In this document: piece after piece, positions 7,643-16,989 of the stretch | Numbering within the stretch: the stretch's first letter is position 1 | How the letters are laid out: each line of letters begins with the position of its first letter | NCBI RefSeq assembly: GCF_013337765.1 | Contig: NZ_VBSB01000021.1 | Span: 1 to 52,312 of the forward strand | DNA: 52,312 nucleotides | Direction of reading: 5' to 3' | Source: Mycolicibacterium sphagni | Lineage (GTDB): Bacteria > Actinomycetota > Actinomycetes > Mycobacteriales > Mycobacteriaceae | The notes under the pieces: model-generated | What the model saw: only the letters and a program-made list of their open reading frames with translations | What the model was told of the DNA's origin: nothing | Databases searched by the model: none | Made by a program: the position numbers and the translations under genes

Positions 7643-8926
7643 CTAGTCCTTTTCGTCGTCTTTGGGCAACAGTCGTTCGGGGTGGTGGTAGTCGTTGACG
7701 CCGCCTCGTAGTGGGACGTCGGGTGGTGGGGTCCAGTGGGTTTGGCCGTCGGCGAGTTGACGGGTGGTCCAGCCGTCGTTTTCGATGAGCAGGTTGTCGC
7801 ATTTGCAGGCCAGCGTGAGGTCGTCGATGTCGGTGGTACCGCCGTGTTTCCAGTCTTTGGTGGCGTGGTGGACCTGACTGTTGTACCCGTTGACAGTGCA
7901 TCCCGGTGCGGTGCAGCCCCGGTATTTAGCCAGCAGCATGATGCGTTGATCGGCTGAAGCCAAGCGCTTCGATCTGCCCAGCCATAGCGACTGCCCGGTC
8001 ACGCCGTCGAACACCGCCAGGTAGTTGCTCCAAGGCGTTGCCATGCGGATCAGGTCCGTGATCGGAATCAGGGTGCCGCCCGCGGTCACGGCATGTCCTG
8101 CACCCGCCTGCAGCTCTTGCAAGGTGGTCGTGACGATCATCGTCACTGGTAATCCGTTGTGCTGGCCTAGTTTCGGATCGCCCAGCCTGCCGCGCACCAA
8201 TTCAGCGAGTGCATCATGTTGGCGTTGGCTATGACTGCGGAGGTCGTCGGGTTGTGGTGTGGCGAATTTGGCCAACCAGGCATCCAGCATCGCGCGCAAT
8301 TCGGGGGTGGCGATGAGCTTTCCGACGCTCATACCGTCTGGGCGCTGGCCACCGCACCATTGGAAGCCGCGCTTGCGGGCCCGATCTTCCTCGGAGAACT
8401 TCCCGTCGGGGTTGAGGTGGGTGGCGAGCCGGTCGGCGACCTTCTCCAACTGATCGGGCCGCAGGGTCTGGGCGTGCGCGGCCAGTGTGTGTTCGGCCTT
8501 CTCCACCTCGACCGGACCCACATGCTCGGGTAGCTCCCGGAAGAACTTCTGGATCACCCGGACGTGTTCGCCGTTGAGATGGCCGGCCTCCCACGCGGTG
8601 GCGGTGTTCGGCAGCAATGCGGGCAGCGGTTCGCCGGTCAATGTGGTGCGCGGGGTCAGCTGTTCGGCATCACGCAGTCGGCGCTTGGCCGCAGCACGGC
8701 TGATCCGCAACACATCAGCCAGCACGATCGAGATCGGCGGGCACCCCTCGTACCGCTCAAGCCGGGCGGTCTGGGCATGCGAGACCGCGACCAGACGGCG
8801 CACCGCGCCTTCCAGTCGTTCGATCGGCGCAAACCGCTCCGGCGCGGCCAACTCCTCGATATCGGCGGCGCCCACGAGCTCGACCGCGGCGTCGAGCGCA
8901 TCCAGCGCCAACGTGATCGAACTCAT
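7643..8926 (-). CDS. 13E12-type DUF222 / HNH endonuclease domain protein
   Basis: This 427-residue protein belongs to the REP13E12 family, present in several copies in mycobacterial genomes. The N-terminal DUF222 region (about 20-330) is followed by an HNH-like nuclease domain: CTAPGCTVN, VHHATKDW, then GGTTDIDDLTLAC and DNLLIEN, ending in the family tail VNDYHHPER. The gene appears full length and uninterrupted. A perfect mycobacterial SOS box overlaps its start codon (8917-8932), so LexA-controlled, damage-induced expression is expected. The biochemical role of the family is not established. Confidence 0.9.
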   Translation of the reverse strand: MSSITLALDALDAAVELVGAADIEELAAPERFAPIERLEGAVRRLVAVSHAQTARLERYEGCPPISIVLADVLRISRAAAKRRLRDAEQLTPRTTLTGEPLPALLPNTATAWEAGHLNGEHVRVIQKFFRELPEHVGPVEVEKAEHTLAAHAQTLRPDQLEKVADRLATHLNPDGKFSEEDRARKRGFQWCGGQRPDGMSVGKLIATPELRAMLDAWLAKFATPQPDDLRSHSQRQHDALAELVRGRLGDPKLGQHNGLPVTMIVTTTLQELQAGAGHAVTAGGTLIPITDLIRMATPWSNYLAVFDGVTGQSLWLGRSKRLASADQRIMLLAKYRGCTAPGCTVNGYNSQVHHATKDWKHGGTTDIDDLTLACKCDNLLIENDGWTTRQLADGQTHWTPPPDVPLRGGVNDYHHPERLLPKDDEKD

Positions 8927-8932
8927 GTTCGA
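8917..8932 (-). promoter_or_regulatory. SOS box (LexA site) over the 13E12 start codon
   Basis: TCGAAC-N4-GTTCGA is present as a perfect 16-base palindrome and matches the established mycobacterial LexA consensus. The ATG of the gene (8924-8926) falls inside the N4 spacer. A TAGTAT -10 box lies on the minus strand six bases before the ATG, so the transcript is probably leaderless and LexA would cover the transcription start. LexA control of 13E12 genes is known in M. tuberculosis. Confidence 0.85.
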
Positions 8933-9043
8933 ATACTATGCCGACCCACAGACAAAAACCGCACCCAAAAGCAATCTGGGGATGAACCCGGGACTGGGGA
9001 TAAAGCGTTGGCTTGGAACATGACTCAGCCATGCGGCACCGCC

Positions 9044-9736
9044 CTAGTCCCCGAAGCTGACGACCTCGCCCCGGTTGATCGAAACCCAGTCGCGCGCCTC
9101 GAGATACGGTCGGAACGTCTCGCCGATCGCCTGCAAGTCGGCCGAAGTCTTCGGCCGCTGAAGTTCGTACAGGTGCGGGAATTCCGTCCAAGCGACGACC
9201 GCATCCCACAACCGCACCGCCGCATCCCCGGTCGGCGGGTCGATGAGCACCGGACCGAACAGGCATTGCCCGTCGGGAAAGAAGAGCGTCGGCACGCCAT
9301 AGCCGTCGGCCGCCACCACCCTGCGATGGTCGGCCAGTACCTCGTCGCCGGTGGTGGGATCGGCGATCGCCTGGTCCACCAACCCTGGATCGAAGCCGAG
9401 CTCCTCGAGAAGATGCCGGGCCACCGCCGGGTCGTGCGGTTTGTGGCCGTCGACGTGCAGGGCCTGGCCGGCCCGTTGGTACCAGGCCTCCACGTCGGCC
9501 ATCGACTGGCGCCGCAACAGGGCCCCGATCCGCATCATCGACCAGCCGTAGGACCAGTCCCGTTCCCACGGGTGCTTCTTTCCCTCTTGCCGGTTGATCT
9601 CCTCGAGGCTGAAGAACCGCCAGTTCACCACCAGCCCGGTCCGGTTGCTCACCTCACGGATCCACCGCGAGGTCTGGTAGGCGTACGGGCACATGACGTC
9701 GAAGTGGAAGTCGACGGACTCCGGCCGGCCGGTCAC
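9044..9736 (-). CDS. DsbA-family thioredoxin-fold protein (CPYA active site)
   Basis: This 230-residue cytosolic protein has a DsbA/FrnE-type fold. The active site is DVMCPYAYQTSRW (about residues 14-26), a single-cysteine CPYA variant rather than CxxC, as in mycothiol-linked and glutathione-transferase-like DsbA relatives. A cis-proline loop is visible in GVPTLFFPDG. The single cysteine argues against a disulfide oxidase and for a thiol-conjugating or nitroreductase-type role like that of mycobacterial Rv2466c relatives; this is an inference. Its ATG overlaps the end of the upstream MDMPI gene by four bases, so the two are co-translated. Confidence 0.8.
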   Translation of the reverse strand: MTGRPESVDFHFDVMCPYAYQTSRWIREVSNRTGLVVNWRFFSLEEINRQEGKKHPWERDWSYGWSMMRIGALLRRQSMADVEAWYQRAGQALHVDGHKPHDPAVARHLLEELGFDPGLVDQAIADPTTGDEVLADHRRVVAADGYGVPTLFFPDGQCLFGPVLIDPPTGDAAVRLWDAVVAWTEFPHLYELQRPKTSADLQAIGETFRPYLEARDWVSINRGEVVSFGD

Positions 9737-10515
9737 ATCGTGAACCTCAGGTTGCGGGCGGCGCGCTCACCGAGCTCGGCGTCACCGGTCCAGCTGACCG
9801 CACCCGAGTCGATCTGGGCCTGCGGGTCGATGCGCCCGCAGGCGAGCATGATGAACGTCGTCGAGTCCGTGCTCAACGTGGCATCCGGATTGTCCAGATG
9901 GTCAACCTGTTTGGCGCGTCCGTTGACCGCGACGTCGATCTCCCGCACAAGTGGCCCGGTCAGCTTGAAGGCGATGCTGCTGCCCTCGGGCACACCCACC
10001 TTCTTGCCAGCGATGTAGCCGATGGAGCTCTCCACCTGTGCCAACGCAATCTCCGCCGGGACGCCGCCATCGTCGGTCAGCAGTCCCAGTGGAATCGTGA
10101 TGTCGCGGACGTGCACCCAGAAGTCGAAGACCCGGATCTCCAGGAACCGCCCGTAGGTCCCCCGCCCGGTGGGCATCCACGACGGCCGGTCCAGGTCGGC
10201 GGCGGTCAGCGCGCTCAGCTCGCGCCGACGCTCGGCGAAGACCGCGCGCACCTTCTCGACCAGAACCGCCGGATCGTCGGTACCGGCCAGGAACTCCGCC
10301 GCTCGCTCGAACGGTGGCGGTGTGGCGTCGTCCTGCGGCAGCCATCCGGTCATGACGGCTTCGATGCTGGTGACGTGCTGGACCACAGAACCCATGTCCC
10401 AGTCCGGGCACAGCGACTGTGCCTTCCAATTGGCGTCGCTCAGCTCGTCGCACAGGCCTTCGATCGACGTGTAACAGGCATCGAGCGCACCACGGATTTC
10501 GTCCAGACTCCTCAT
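9733..10515 (-). CDS. Maleylpyruvate isomerase-like (MDMPI/DinB fold) protein
   Basis: This 260-residue protein starts with an MDMPI N-terminal four-helix domain with the metal-ligand pattern expected of DinB-like enzymes (LCPDWDMGSVVQHV, then FWVHVRDI), followed by a C-terminal SCP2-like region. The family includes mycothiol-dependent isomerases and transferases. The ATG at 10515 is preferred; GTG (10521) and TTG (10527) are possible. The 4-base overlap with the DsbA-like gene suggests a two-protein, mycothiol-linked function, with the substrate unknown. Confidence 0.8.
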   Translation of the reverse strand: MRSLDEIRGALDACYTSIEGLCDELSDANWKAQSLCPDWDMGSVVQHVTSIEAVMTGWLPQDDATPPPFERAAEFLAGTDDPAVLVEKVRAVFAERRRELSALTAADLDRPSWMPTGRGTYGRFLEIRVFDFWVHVRDITIPLGLLTDDGGVPAEIALAQVESSIGYIAGKKVGVPEGSSIAFKLTGPLVREIDVAVNGRAKQVDHLDNPDATLSTDSTTFIMLACGRIDPQAQIDSGAVSWTGDAELGERAARNLRFTM

Positions 10516-10568
10516 GGTCACGATCAAACTACGCGCGACGGACAGCCGGGCCTGATCGGCCGGATCTG

Positions 10569-11153
10569 CTAGCCCGCGGCGTTCGGCAGGAGCGGCGGGC
10601 AGTTACCCGCGGCATCGGTGGCCAGCTCGAAATGCCACAGCTCGTTGGCATAGATCCGGCACAGCCCGAACCGCGCGCCGTTGGCGATCAGCCACTGGTC
10701 AGCACCCACACCGCCGACGTCGACCGCCTGTCCGATGACATGCTTGGACGCCTCGGGCGTCTGTACGTACTCCCGCGCGGCAGCGAGGCTGCCGTATTGG
10801 GCGATCGCACTGTCGAGCAGCCGCTGCTGAAACTCCGGCGAGCGCCATCCAGACGTGACCGTCATGGTGACGCCGTCGGCCGACGCGGCGGTGGCCGCCT
10901 GCTGGATCGCTGTGAGCAGCCCCGGATCGAGGCGGCCGACGGCGGGGTTCTGCACGTCGAACGGGGTCAGGATCTGACCGTCGGCCAGCGACCCGTCACC
11001 GGCCGCAACTGCCGGCGGATCGACGCTGACGGTGTTGTCGGCCAACATGATTCGCGGAGCCGGGGCCGGCACTCCAGCCGCGCCGAGTGCCACCGCCGCT
11101 GTCGTCGCCACGCCCAGCATGCCTGCCGCGACGAAGGTGAAATCCATCCGCAT
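10569..11153 (-). CDS. Secreted M15-type D-Ala-D-Ala carboxypeptidase-like protein
   Basis: This 194-residue exported protein has a signal sequence (about 1-26) and an M15 (VanY/DacY-type) domain. The fold markers are TSGWRSPEFQ, the Zn-site segment SKHVIGQAVDVGG (His and Asp ligands) and ELWHFEL with the third His. It probably trims peptidoglycan stem peptides. The ATG at 11151-11153 follows a GGGGAG SD. It is divergent from the transglycosylase-like lipoprotein, with 64 bases between the starts, so two wall-active enzymes share a promoter region. Confidence 0.85.
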   Translation of the reverse strand: MRMDFTFVAAGMLGVATTAAVALGAAGVPAPAPRIMLADNTVSVDPPAVAAGDGSLADGQILTPFDVQNPAVGRLDPGLLTAIQQAATAASADGVTMTVTSGWRSPEFQQRLLDSAIAQYGSLAAAREYVQTPEASKHVIGQAVDVGGVGADQWLIANGARFGLCRIYANELWHFELATDAAGNCPPLLPNAAG

Positions 11154-11217
11154 GATCTCCCCATCATCGCAGAGCGAATTCGTTGTCCTGGTCGTCGCAG
11201 TACGACAGACTGCAGCG

Positions 11218-12162
11218 ATGCGCACCCGACTCCGGACCCTCGCGCCCGCCACGGTCCTGCTCGCCGTCGCCGCGTGCGCACCGTCGGTGGCACCGTCGTC
11301 GGCCACATCCGCCGCCCATTCCACAGCAGCGTCGGTGCCCGCGGTACCGCTGGATTCACCGACGGCTCCGGCCGACGCAACGCCCGCGGGCGCCCAACCC
11401 CGGCTGGCATCGGATCCGGCGGTGATAGCCGATGACCTGGTCGCCGACGAGCTGGCCATCCGCGACCCGGCGACACCCGAACCCGTGCTGGTGGCCGCCG
11501 CCCGCCGCCAGCAGGTCGCCTACCGCGCCATCGGGCGTCACCCTGACTGGGACGCCGTCATCCGCCCGAAGATCCCGGCGGCGCTGGCCGAGGCCTACGA
11601 CCGCAACGTCGACGCACGGCGCCAGCTCGCCTCGATGGCCCACGTTCGGGACACACTGCCGGCCTGGCGCATCGTGGCGCCTGCCCCGGCTGACGAGCTG
11701 CTCGGCTACTACCACGCCGCCGAGGCGGCCAGCGGTGTCGGCTGGAACTACCTGGCGGCAATCAACCTCATCGAAACCCGGCTCGGCAGCATCGTCGGCC
11801 TGAGCACCGCCGGCGCGGACGGCCCCATGCAATTCCTGCCGTCGACGTTCGCCGGGTACGGCGAAGGCGGGGATATCCGCTCACCCCACGACAGCATCAT
11901 GGCGGCCGGTCGCTATCTGGCCGCCAACGGTTTCACCACCGACCCCGATCACGCGATCTACCGCTACAACCACGCCGACGCGTACGTGGCGGCAGTCAAG
12001 GACTACGCGGCGGTGCTGGCCGCTGATCCCGCGTCGTTCGCGGGCTTCTACCGCTGGGACGTGTACTGCGTGACGATCGACGGTGACGTCGTCCTTCCGA
12101 TCGGCTACGTCGCCGACGCTCCAATCCCGGTCGGCGAGTATCTGGCGAGCCATCCGCAGTAG
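11218..12162 (+). CDS. Lytic transglycosylase-like lipoprotein
   Basis: This 314-residue exported protein has a lipobox LAVAAC with the modified Cys20, followed by a Ser/Ala/Pro-rich linker. A soluble-lytic-transglycosylase-like (lysozyme fold) domain covers about 155-300: the catalytic Glu lies in NLIETRLG, followed by GPMQFLPSTF and the AAGRYLAANG and YRYNHADAYV segments. It should cleave peptidoglycan glycan strands from the outer face of the membrane. The ATG at 11218 places the lipobox correctly. Confidence 0.87.
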   Translation: MRTRLRTLAPATVLLAVAACAPSVAPSSATSAAHSTAASVPAVPLDSPTAPADATPAGAQPRLASDPAVIADDLVADELAIRDPATPEPVLVAAARRQQVAYRAIGRHPDWDAVIRPKIPAALAEAYDRNVDARRQLASMAHVRDTLPAWRIVAPAPADELLGYYHAAEAASGVGWNYLAAINLIETRLGSIVGLSTAGADGPMQFLPSTFAGYGEGGDIRSPHDSIMAAGRYLAANGFTTDPDHAIYRYNHADAYVAAVKDYAAVLAADPASFAGFYRWDVYCVTIDGDVVLPIGYVADAPIPVGEYLASHPQ

Positions 12163-12177
12163 CGACAGGATTGGGCG

Positions 12178-12672
12178 ATGCCCTCGGACGACGCGTCGCT
12201 GCTCCTGTCCTTCCTGGACGCCCAACGTCGCCGGGTCTTGGACGTCATCGCGGGTCTCGATGACGACCAGCTGCGCACCGCGGTACTGCCGTCAGGTTGG
12301 TCACCACTGGGATTGATCGAGCACCTCGGACGCGCCGAGCGGCATTGGTTCCAGGAGGTCGCGCTCGGCACCGCCGACTCACTGCCCTGGCCGGAGGGCG
12401 GCGAACCCGAACCGCCATTCGTCAGTGACCGCTCCGCCGAGACCGTGCTGGCGTTCTACCGCCACACCGTGGACGCCGCCAACCGGATGCTGCGCGATAC
12501 CCCGCTGTCGTCCCCGCCCGCCGGACGGCACGGATACAACGACGAACTGGTTACCGATGTCCGATTCATCGTGCTCCACATGATCGAGGAGACCGCCCGT
12601 CACCTCGGGCATCTGGACGCTGCGCGCGAGCTCATCGACGGACAAGTCGGGCTGGGCCAGGACGATGTCTGA
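12178..12672 (+). CDS. DinB-family (DUF664) protein
   Basis: This 164-residue four-helix-bundle protein of the DinB superfamily has the expected histidine metal ligands in LIEHLGRAE and in EETARHLGHLD. In actinobacteria such proteins are proposed mycothiol-dependent S-transferases. It follows the lipoprotein gene by 15 bases and may be co-transcribed with it. The substrate is unknown. Confidence 0.85.
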   Translation: MPSDDASLLLSFLDAQRRRVLDVIAGLDDDQLRTAVLPSGWSPLGLIEHLGRAERHWFQEVALGTADSLPWPEGGEPEPPFVSDRSAETVLAFYRHTVDAANRMLRDTPLSSPPAGRHGYNDELVTDVRFIVLHMIEETARHLGHLDAARELIDGQVGLGQDDV

Positions 12673-12742
12673 CCCGAGAGCCCTCCCAGGAACCGGGCGT
12701 AGATACGGATACGGGGGCCTCGATAGCGAGAGGACGCCACGA

Positions 12743-13640
12743 GTGAAAACGATCGGCCTAGAAGAACACTTCGTCACAACGGACCTGCTGAAGCAACTGC
12801 CGCCGCAGGCGGCGATGCCGCGGGATCTCCAGCGACGCCTCGTCGAACTCGACGATCACCGCCTCACCGCGATGGACGCGACCGGCCTCGACGTGCAGGT
12901 GCTGTCACTGTCGACACCGGGCGTGCAGGATCTGCCGCCCGCTGCCGCCTCGCTTCTGCAGGGCATCACCAACGACCTGATCGCCGACGCGAGCCGCCCG
13001 CGAGTTGGAACGCGCGATCACTGAGCTTGGCCTGAACGGGGCGATGGTGTTTCCGCGCACGCAGGACCACACGCTCGACGAGTCACGCTTCTGGCCGATC
13101 TTCGAGGTCGCCTCGGCACTCAACGCGCCGCTCTACCTGCACCCCCAGGAACCCGTGCCGGCTGTGCGGGCGGCCTACTACAGCGGATTCGTTGACACCG
13201 TCGATGACGCCTTCGCCCGGTTCGGAGTCGGCTGGCATTTCGACACCGGGGTTCAAATCCTGCGGCTGATCCTGGCCGGCGTCTTCGACCGCTTTCCCAA
13301 TCTTCAAGTGATCCTTGGACATTGGGGCGATATGGTGCTGTTCTACCTCGACCGGATCGACAACCTGTCGGCGGTCGCCAAACTTCCCCGGCCGATTTCG
13401 GACTATTTCCGCACCAACGTGTTCGTCACGCCGGGCGGAGTGTTCAGTCAGCGCTACCTGCGCTGGGCCACCGACGTCGTCGCCGCCGAACGGATCATGT
13501 TCGCCACCGACTACCCGTATCAATTCGCCGCCGAGTCCGGTGCCCGCCGCTTCCTCGAGGCAACCGACCTCAACGACGACGACCGGACCCGCATCGCGTC
13601 GGGCAACTGGGACCGGCTGTGCGCGGGGATTCGGCGCTGA
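12743..13640 (+). pseudogene. Amidohydrolase-2 family gene broken by an internal out-of-frame deletion
   Basis: The first part (GTG at 12743, SD GAGAGG) reads as the start of a TIM-barrel amidohydrolase of the resorcylate-decarboxylase type: KTIGLEEHFVTT, metal-site EEH, ending NDLIADA near 12991. It then runs into a false tail and a stop at 13022-13024. From 12993 the next frame continues as AARELERAITELGLNGAMVF and runs to the normal C-terminus with LYLHPQEP, GHWGD and FATDYPYQ at 13640. Related proteins have about 20 more residues (a HPDRF-like segment) between the two parts, so the lesion is a deletion of roughly 60 bases that also shifts the frame. A single intact enzyme cannot be made. 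Confidence 0.82.
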
Positions 13641-13706
13641 CACGCCGGTAACCTGACGGGCATACCTACACCGACGAGTCCGAGCGATCTCTCGGCACTG
13701 CGCTCT

Positions 13707-16202
13707 TTGCGCGACGACCCCGACGAAGTGTTCGCCTCGTTCGCGGCATGGGCCCAGTCGTGCGGCACCGCGCTGTATCCGGCGCAAGAAGAGGCGCTGA
13801 TCGAACTGGTCAGCGGTGCCAACGTGGTGCTGGCGACGCCGACCGGCTCAGGCAAGTCGCTGGTGGCCACCGGTGCGATCTATGCGGGGCTGGCTCGATC
13901 TTCCGCAGGGCAGGGCCGCAACTTTTACACCGCGCCGATCAAAGCGCTGGTCAGCGAGAAGTTCTTTGCGCTCTGCGACATCTTCGGAGCGGCCAACGTC
14001 GGCATGCTGACCGGTGACGCCGCGGTCAACGCCGGCGCTCCGGTCATCGCCTGTACCGCTGAGATCCTGGCCAACATCGCGCTGCGGGAGGGCGCCGATG
14101 CCGACATCGGCCTGGTGGTCATGGACGAGTTCCACTTCTACGGCGACCCCGATCGCGGCTGGGCGTGGCAGGTGCCGCTGCTGGAGCTGCCGCACGCCCA
14201 GTTCCTGCTGATGTCGGCCACGCTCGGCGACGTCACGTTCCTCCGTGAGGACCTGACCCGCCGCACCGGTCGCCCGACGGCACTGGTGGCCAACGCCGAG
14301 CGCCCGGTCCCGCTCTACTACAGCTACGCGACCACCCCGATGCACGAGACGATCGGCGACCTGCTCGACACCAAGCAGTCACCGATCTACGTCGTCCACT
14401 TCACCCAGGCCTCGGCGCTGGAACGGGCGCAGGCACTGATGAGCGTCAACGTCAGCACCAAGGAGGAGAAGGCCGCGATCGCCGACCTGATCGGTGGGTT
14501 CCGCTTCTCCACGACGTTCGGGTCGACGTTGTCGCGACTGGTCCGGCACGGGATCGGTGTGCACCACGCGGGCATGCTGCCCAAGTACCGGCGGCTGGTG
14601 GAACAGTTGGCGCAAGCCGGCCTGCTGAAGGTCATCTGCGGCACCGACACCCTGGGCGTCGGGATCAACGTGCCGATCCGGACCGTCGTCTTCTCGGCGT
14701 TGTCCAAGTACGACGGCACCCGCACCCGGCTGCTCAACGCCCGCGAATTCCACCAGATCGCCGGCAGAGCCGGCCGGGCCGGCTTCGACACCGCCGGGAC
14801 CGTCGTCGTGCAGGCACCCGACCACGAAGTCGAGAACCTCAAACAATTCGCCAAGGCCGCCGACGACAAGAAGAAGCTCCGAAAACTGGTGCGCCGCAAG
14901 GCACCCGACGGAATGGTGCCGTGGAGCGAGTCGACCATGACCCGTCTGGTCGACGCGACCCCCGAGCCGCTGACGAGCAATATGCGGGTATCGACAGCGA
15001 TGATCCTCGATGTCGTCGACCGCCCCGGTGACCCGTTTCTCGCGATGCGCCGGCTGCTCACCGACAACCACGAGCCGCGCAAGCGCCAACTTCAGCACAT
15101 CCGCGAGGCGGTCGGCATCGCCCGCTCGCTGCTGCAGGCCGGCGTGCTCGAGCGGCTCGCCGTGCCCGAGGCCGACGGTCGCCGCTACCGGTTGACCGTC
15201 GACCTGCCTTCCGACTTCGCCCTCAACCAGCCGCTGTCGACATTCGCCCTCGCTGCGGTCGACGTGCTCGACACGACATCGGAAACGTATGCGCTGGATG
15301 TGGTTTCGGTGATCGAGGCGACCCTCGAGGACCCGCGCGCGATCATGGCAGCGCAGCTGAACAAGGCCAAGGGCGAGGCCGTGGCGGCGATGAAGGCCGA
15401 GGGTATCGAGTACGACGAACGCATCGAGCTGCTCGACGATGTCACCTATCCCAAGCCACTCGAGGAACTGCTACGGCACACCTACGAGGTGTACCTGCAG
15501 ACCAACCCCTGGGCGGCCGATGCCCACCTGTCCCCGAAGGCCGTCGTGCGCGAGATGTGGGAGCGCGCGTTCACCTTCCGGGAGTTCGTGAGTATGTACG
15601 GGCTGACCCGCTCCGAAGGTGCGGTGCTTCGCTATCTGTCCGACGCCTTCAAGGCGCTGCGGTCCGGCGTGCCCGCCGCCGCCAGGACCGACGAGGTCAC
15701 CGATATCGTCGAGTGGCTCGGAGAGCTTGTCCGCCAGGTTGATTCAAGCCTTCTCGACGAATGGGAACAGCTCACCAGCCCGGACCAGCCGCACGACACC
15801 CCGGTCTCGGTACCGACCCGCCCACGCCCGTTGACCGGCAACGAGCGGGCGTTCACCGCGATGGTCCGCAATGCGCTGTTCCGCAGGGTCGAGCTGTTCG
15901 CCAAGCGCCGCTGGCATGACCTCGGCGTACTGGACAGCGGGTCCGGGTGGACGGCGCAGCGCTGGGCGGACGTGATCGACGCGTACTTCGACGAGCACGA
16001 GGACGTGGGCATCGGCGCCGATGCCCGTGGCCCGGCATTGCTGATCATCGACCGGCAGCCCGGGGTGTGGCGGGTGCGGCAGATCCTCGACGACCCGGCC
16101 GGCGACCACGACTGGGGATTCGACGTCGAGGTGGACCTCGAGGCCTCCGATGAGGAAGGCGTGGCGGTTATCCGGCTGGTCGACGCTGGGCGAATGGACT
16201 GA
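13707..16202 (+). CDS. Ski2-like superfamily 2 helicase with DUF3516 C-terminus
   Basis: This 831-residue ATP-dependent RNA/DNA helicase has a Q-motif region LYPAQEEAL, Walker A ATPTGSGKS, DEFH box, SAT (LLMSATLG), and a second RecA lobe with GVHHAGMLPKYR, GTDTLGVGINVPIRTVV and the arginine finger QIAGRAGRAGFD. The C-terminal half (about 420-830) is DUF3516, lacking the beta-barrel insert of Mtr4. The TTG at 13707 is the first usable start; the frame is open upstream to a CTG at 13653, so homologue alignment is needed to place the true N-terminus. Its last 35 bases overlap the convergent nucleosidase gene. Confidence 0.9.
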   Translation: MRDDPDEVFASFAAWAQSCGTALYPAQEEALIELVSGANVVLATPTGSGKSLVATGAIYAGLARSSAGQGRNFYTAPIKALVSEKFFALCDIFGAANVGMLTGDAAVNAGAPVIACTAEILANIALREGADADIGLVVMDEFHFYGDPDRGWAWQVPLLELPHAQFLLMSATLGDVTFLREDLTRRTGRPTALVANAERPVPLYYSYATTPMHETIGDLLDTKQSPIYVVHFTQASALERAQALMSVNVSTKEEKAAIADLIGGFRFSTTFGSTLSRLVRHGIGVHHAGMLPKYRRLVEQLAQAGLLKVICGTDTLGVGINVPIRTVVFSALSKYDGTRTRLLNAREFHQIAGRAGRAGFDTAGTVVVQAPDHEVENLKQFAKAADDKKKLRKLVRRKAPDGMVPWSESTMTRLVDATPEPLTSNMRVSTAMILDVVDRPGDPFLAMRRLLTDNHEPRKRQLQHIREAVGIARSLLQAGVLERLAVPEADGRRYRLTVDLPSDFALNQPLSTFALAAVDVLDTTSETYALDVVSVIEATLEDPRAIMAAQLNKAKGEAVAAMKAEGIEYDERIELLDDVTYPKPLEELLRHTYEVYLQTNPWAADAHLSPKAVVREMWERAFTFREFVSMYGLTRSEGAVLRYLSDAFKALRSGVPAAARTDEVTDIVEWLGELVRQVDSSLLDEWEQLTSPDQPHDTPVSVPTRPRPLTGNERAFTAMVRNALFRRVELFAKRRWHDLGVLDSGSGWTAQRWADVIDAYFDEHEDVGIGADARGPALLIIDRQPGVWRVRQILDDPAGDHDWGFDVEVDLEASDEEGVAVIRLVDAGRMD

Positions 16203-16950
16203 GCACGGGCAGCAACCGGCGCAGGATCGCCACCGATGATGCGGCGACTTCGTCGACGAAGGCGAGGAAGTCGAACCGCGAATCGTGTCCGGCCAGATCC
16301 GACAGCGCCCGGATGACCAGCCAGGGCACCCCGAACGATTCGGCGACCTGAGCCACGGCGCCACCCTCCATCTCGACCGCGAGACCGCCGAATTCGCCGT
16401 GCAGCCGTTCCCGGGTCAGGTCGCAGTGCAGATACTGGTCGCCGGAGAGCACGGTGCCGAACCGGATGGCCGCAGGCCGATGGCCTCCTCCTGCCGCTCC
16501 GGACAGCGGCGCAAGCGTGAAATCTGCGAGCCGGTCGACGACCCGTGCCAGCAGATCCTGATCGACCCGGTAGCCGAGTTGGTCGCTCGGGTTGATGAAC
16601 GGGACATGCCCGGGCTGGTAGGTCTGGAGGCCGTCGTCTTCGAGCAGGCCCGCATCATGCTGGATCACCCGGTCGGCGATCACCACGTCGCCTACCGCGA
16701 GGGCTGGGTCGAGGCCGCCTGCCACACCCGAGAAAACGATTGCGCCGCAACCGAATCTGTCTGCCAGCACCGTCGAGACGAGCGCGCTGTTGACTTTCCC
16801 CATGCCGGAGCCCGCCAACACGACGTCGTGGCCGTCCAGTGTCCCGGTGATGAATTCGGTGTGGGCAGCCCGCGTGGGAACCGGATCGAGCAGCAGCGTG
16901 CTGAGGTGGGTGAGTTCCTGGGGAATCGCGCAGATCAGTCCGATGGGCAC
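16168..16950 (-). CDS. mtnN: 5'-methylthioadenosine/S-adenosylhomocysteine nucleosidase
   Basis: This 260-residue enzyme hydrolyses MTA and SAH to adenine and a thioribose derivative, recycling by-products of SAM use. Conserved segments are IGLICAIPQE at the start, GSGMGKVNSA, FSGVAGGLDP, the catalytic Glu in AVEMEGGAVAQVA and the adenine-binding Asp in RALSDLAG. It is slightly longer than the E. coli enzyme and has a short Arg/Pro-rich tail that overlaps the helicase gene end-on. Whether it prefers MTA or SAH cannot be told. Confidence 0.9.
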   Translation of the reverse strand: MPIGLICAIPQELTHLSTLLLDPVPTRAAHTEFITGTLDGHDVVLAGSGMGKVNSALVSTVLADRFGCGAIVFSGVAGGLDPALAVGDVVIADRVIQHDAGLLEDDGLQTYQPGHVPFINPSDQLGYRVDQDLLARVVDRLADFTLAPLSGAAGGGHRPAAIRFGTVLSGDQYLHCDLTRERLHGEFGGLAVEMEGGAVAQVAESFGVPWLVIRALSDLAGHDSRFDFLAFVDEVAASSVAILRRLLPVLSPFAQRRPAG

Positions 16951-16989
16951 ACCGCAGTGTGCCGCTGTCGGTCGCTGCTGCGCAACGGG

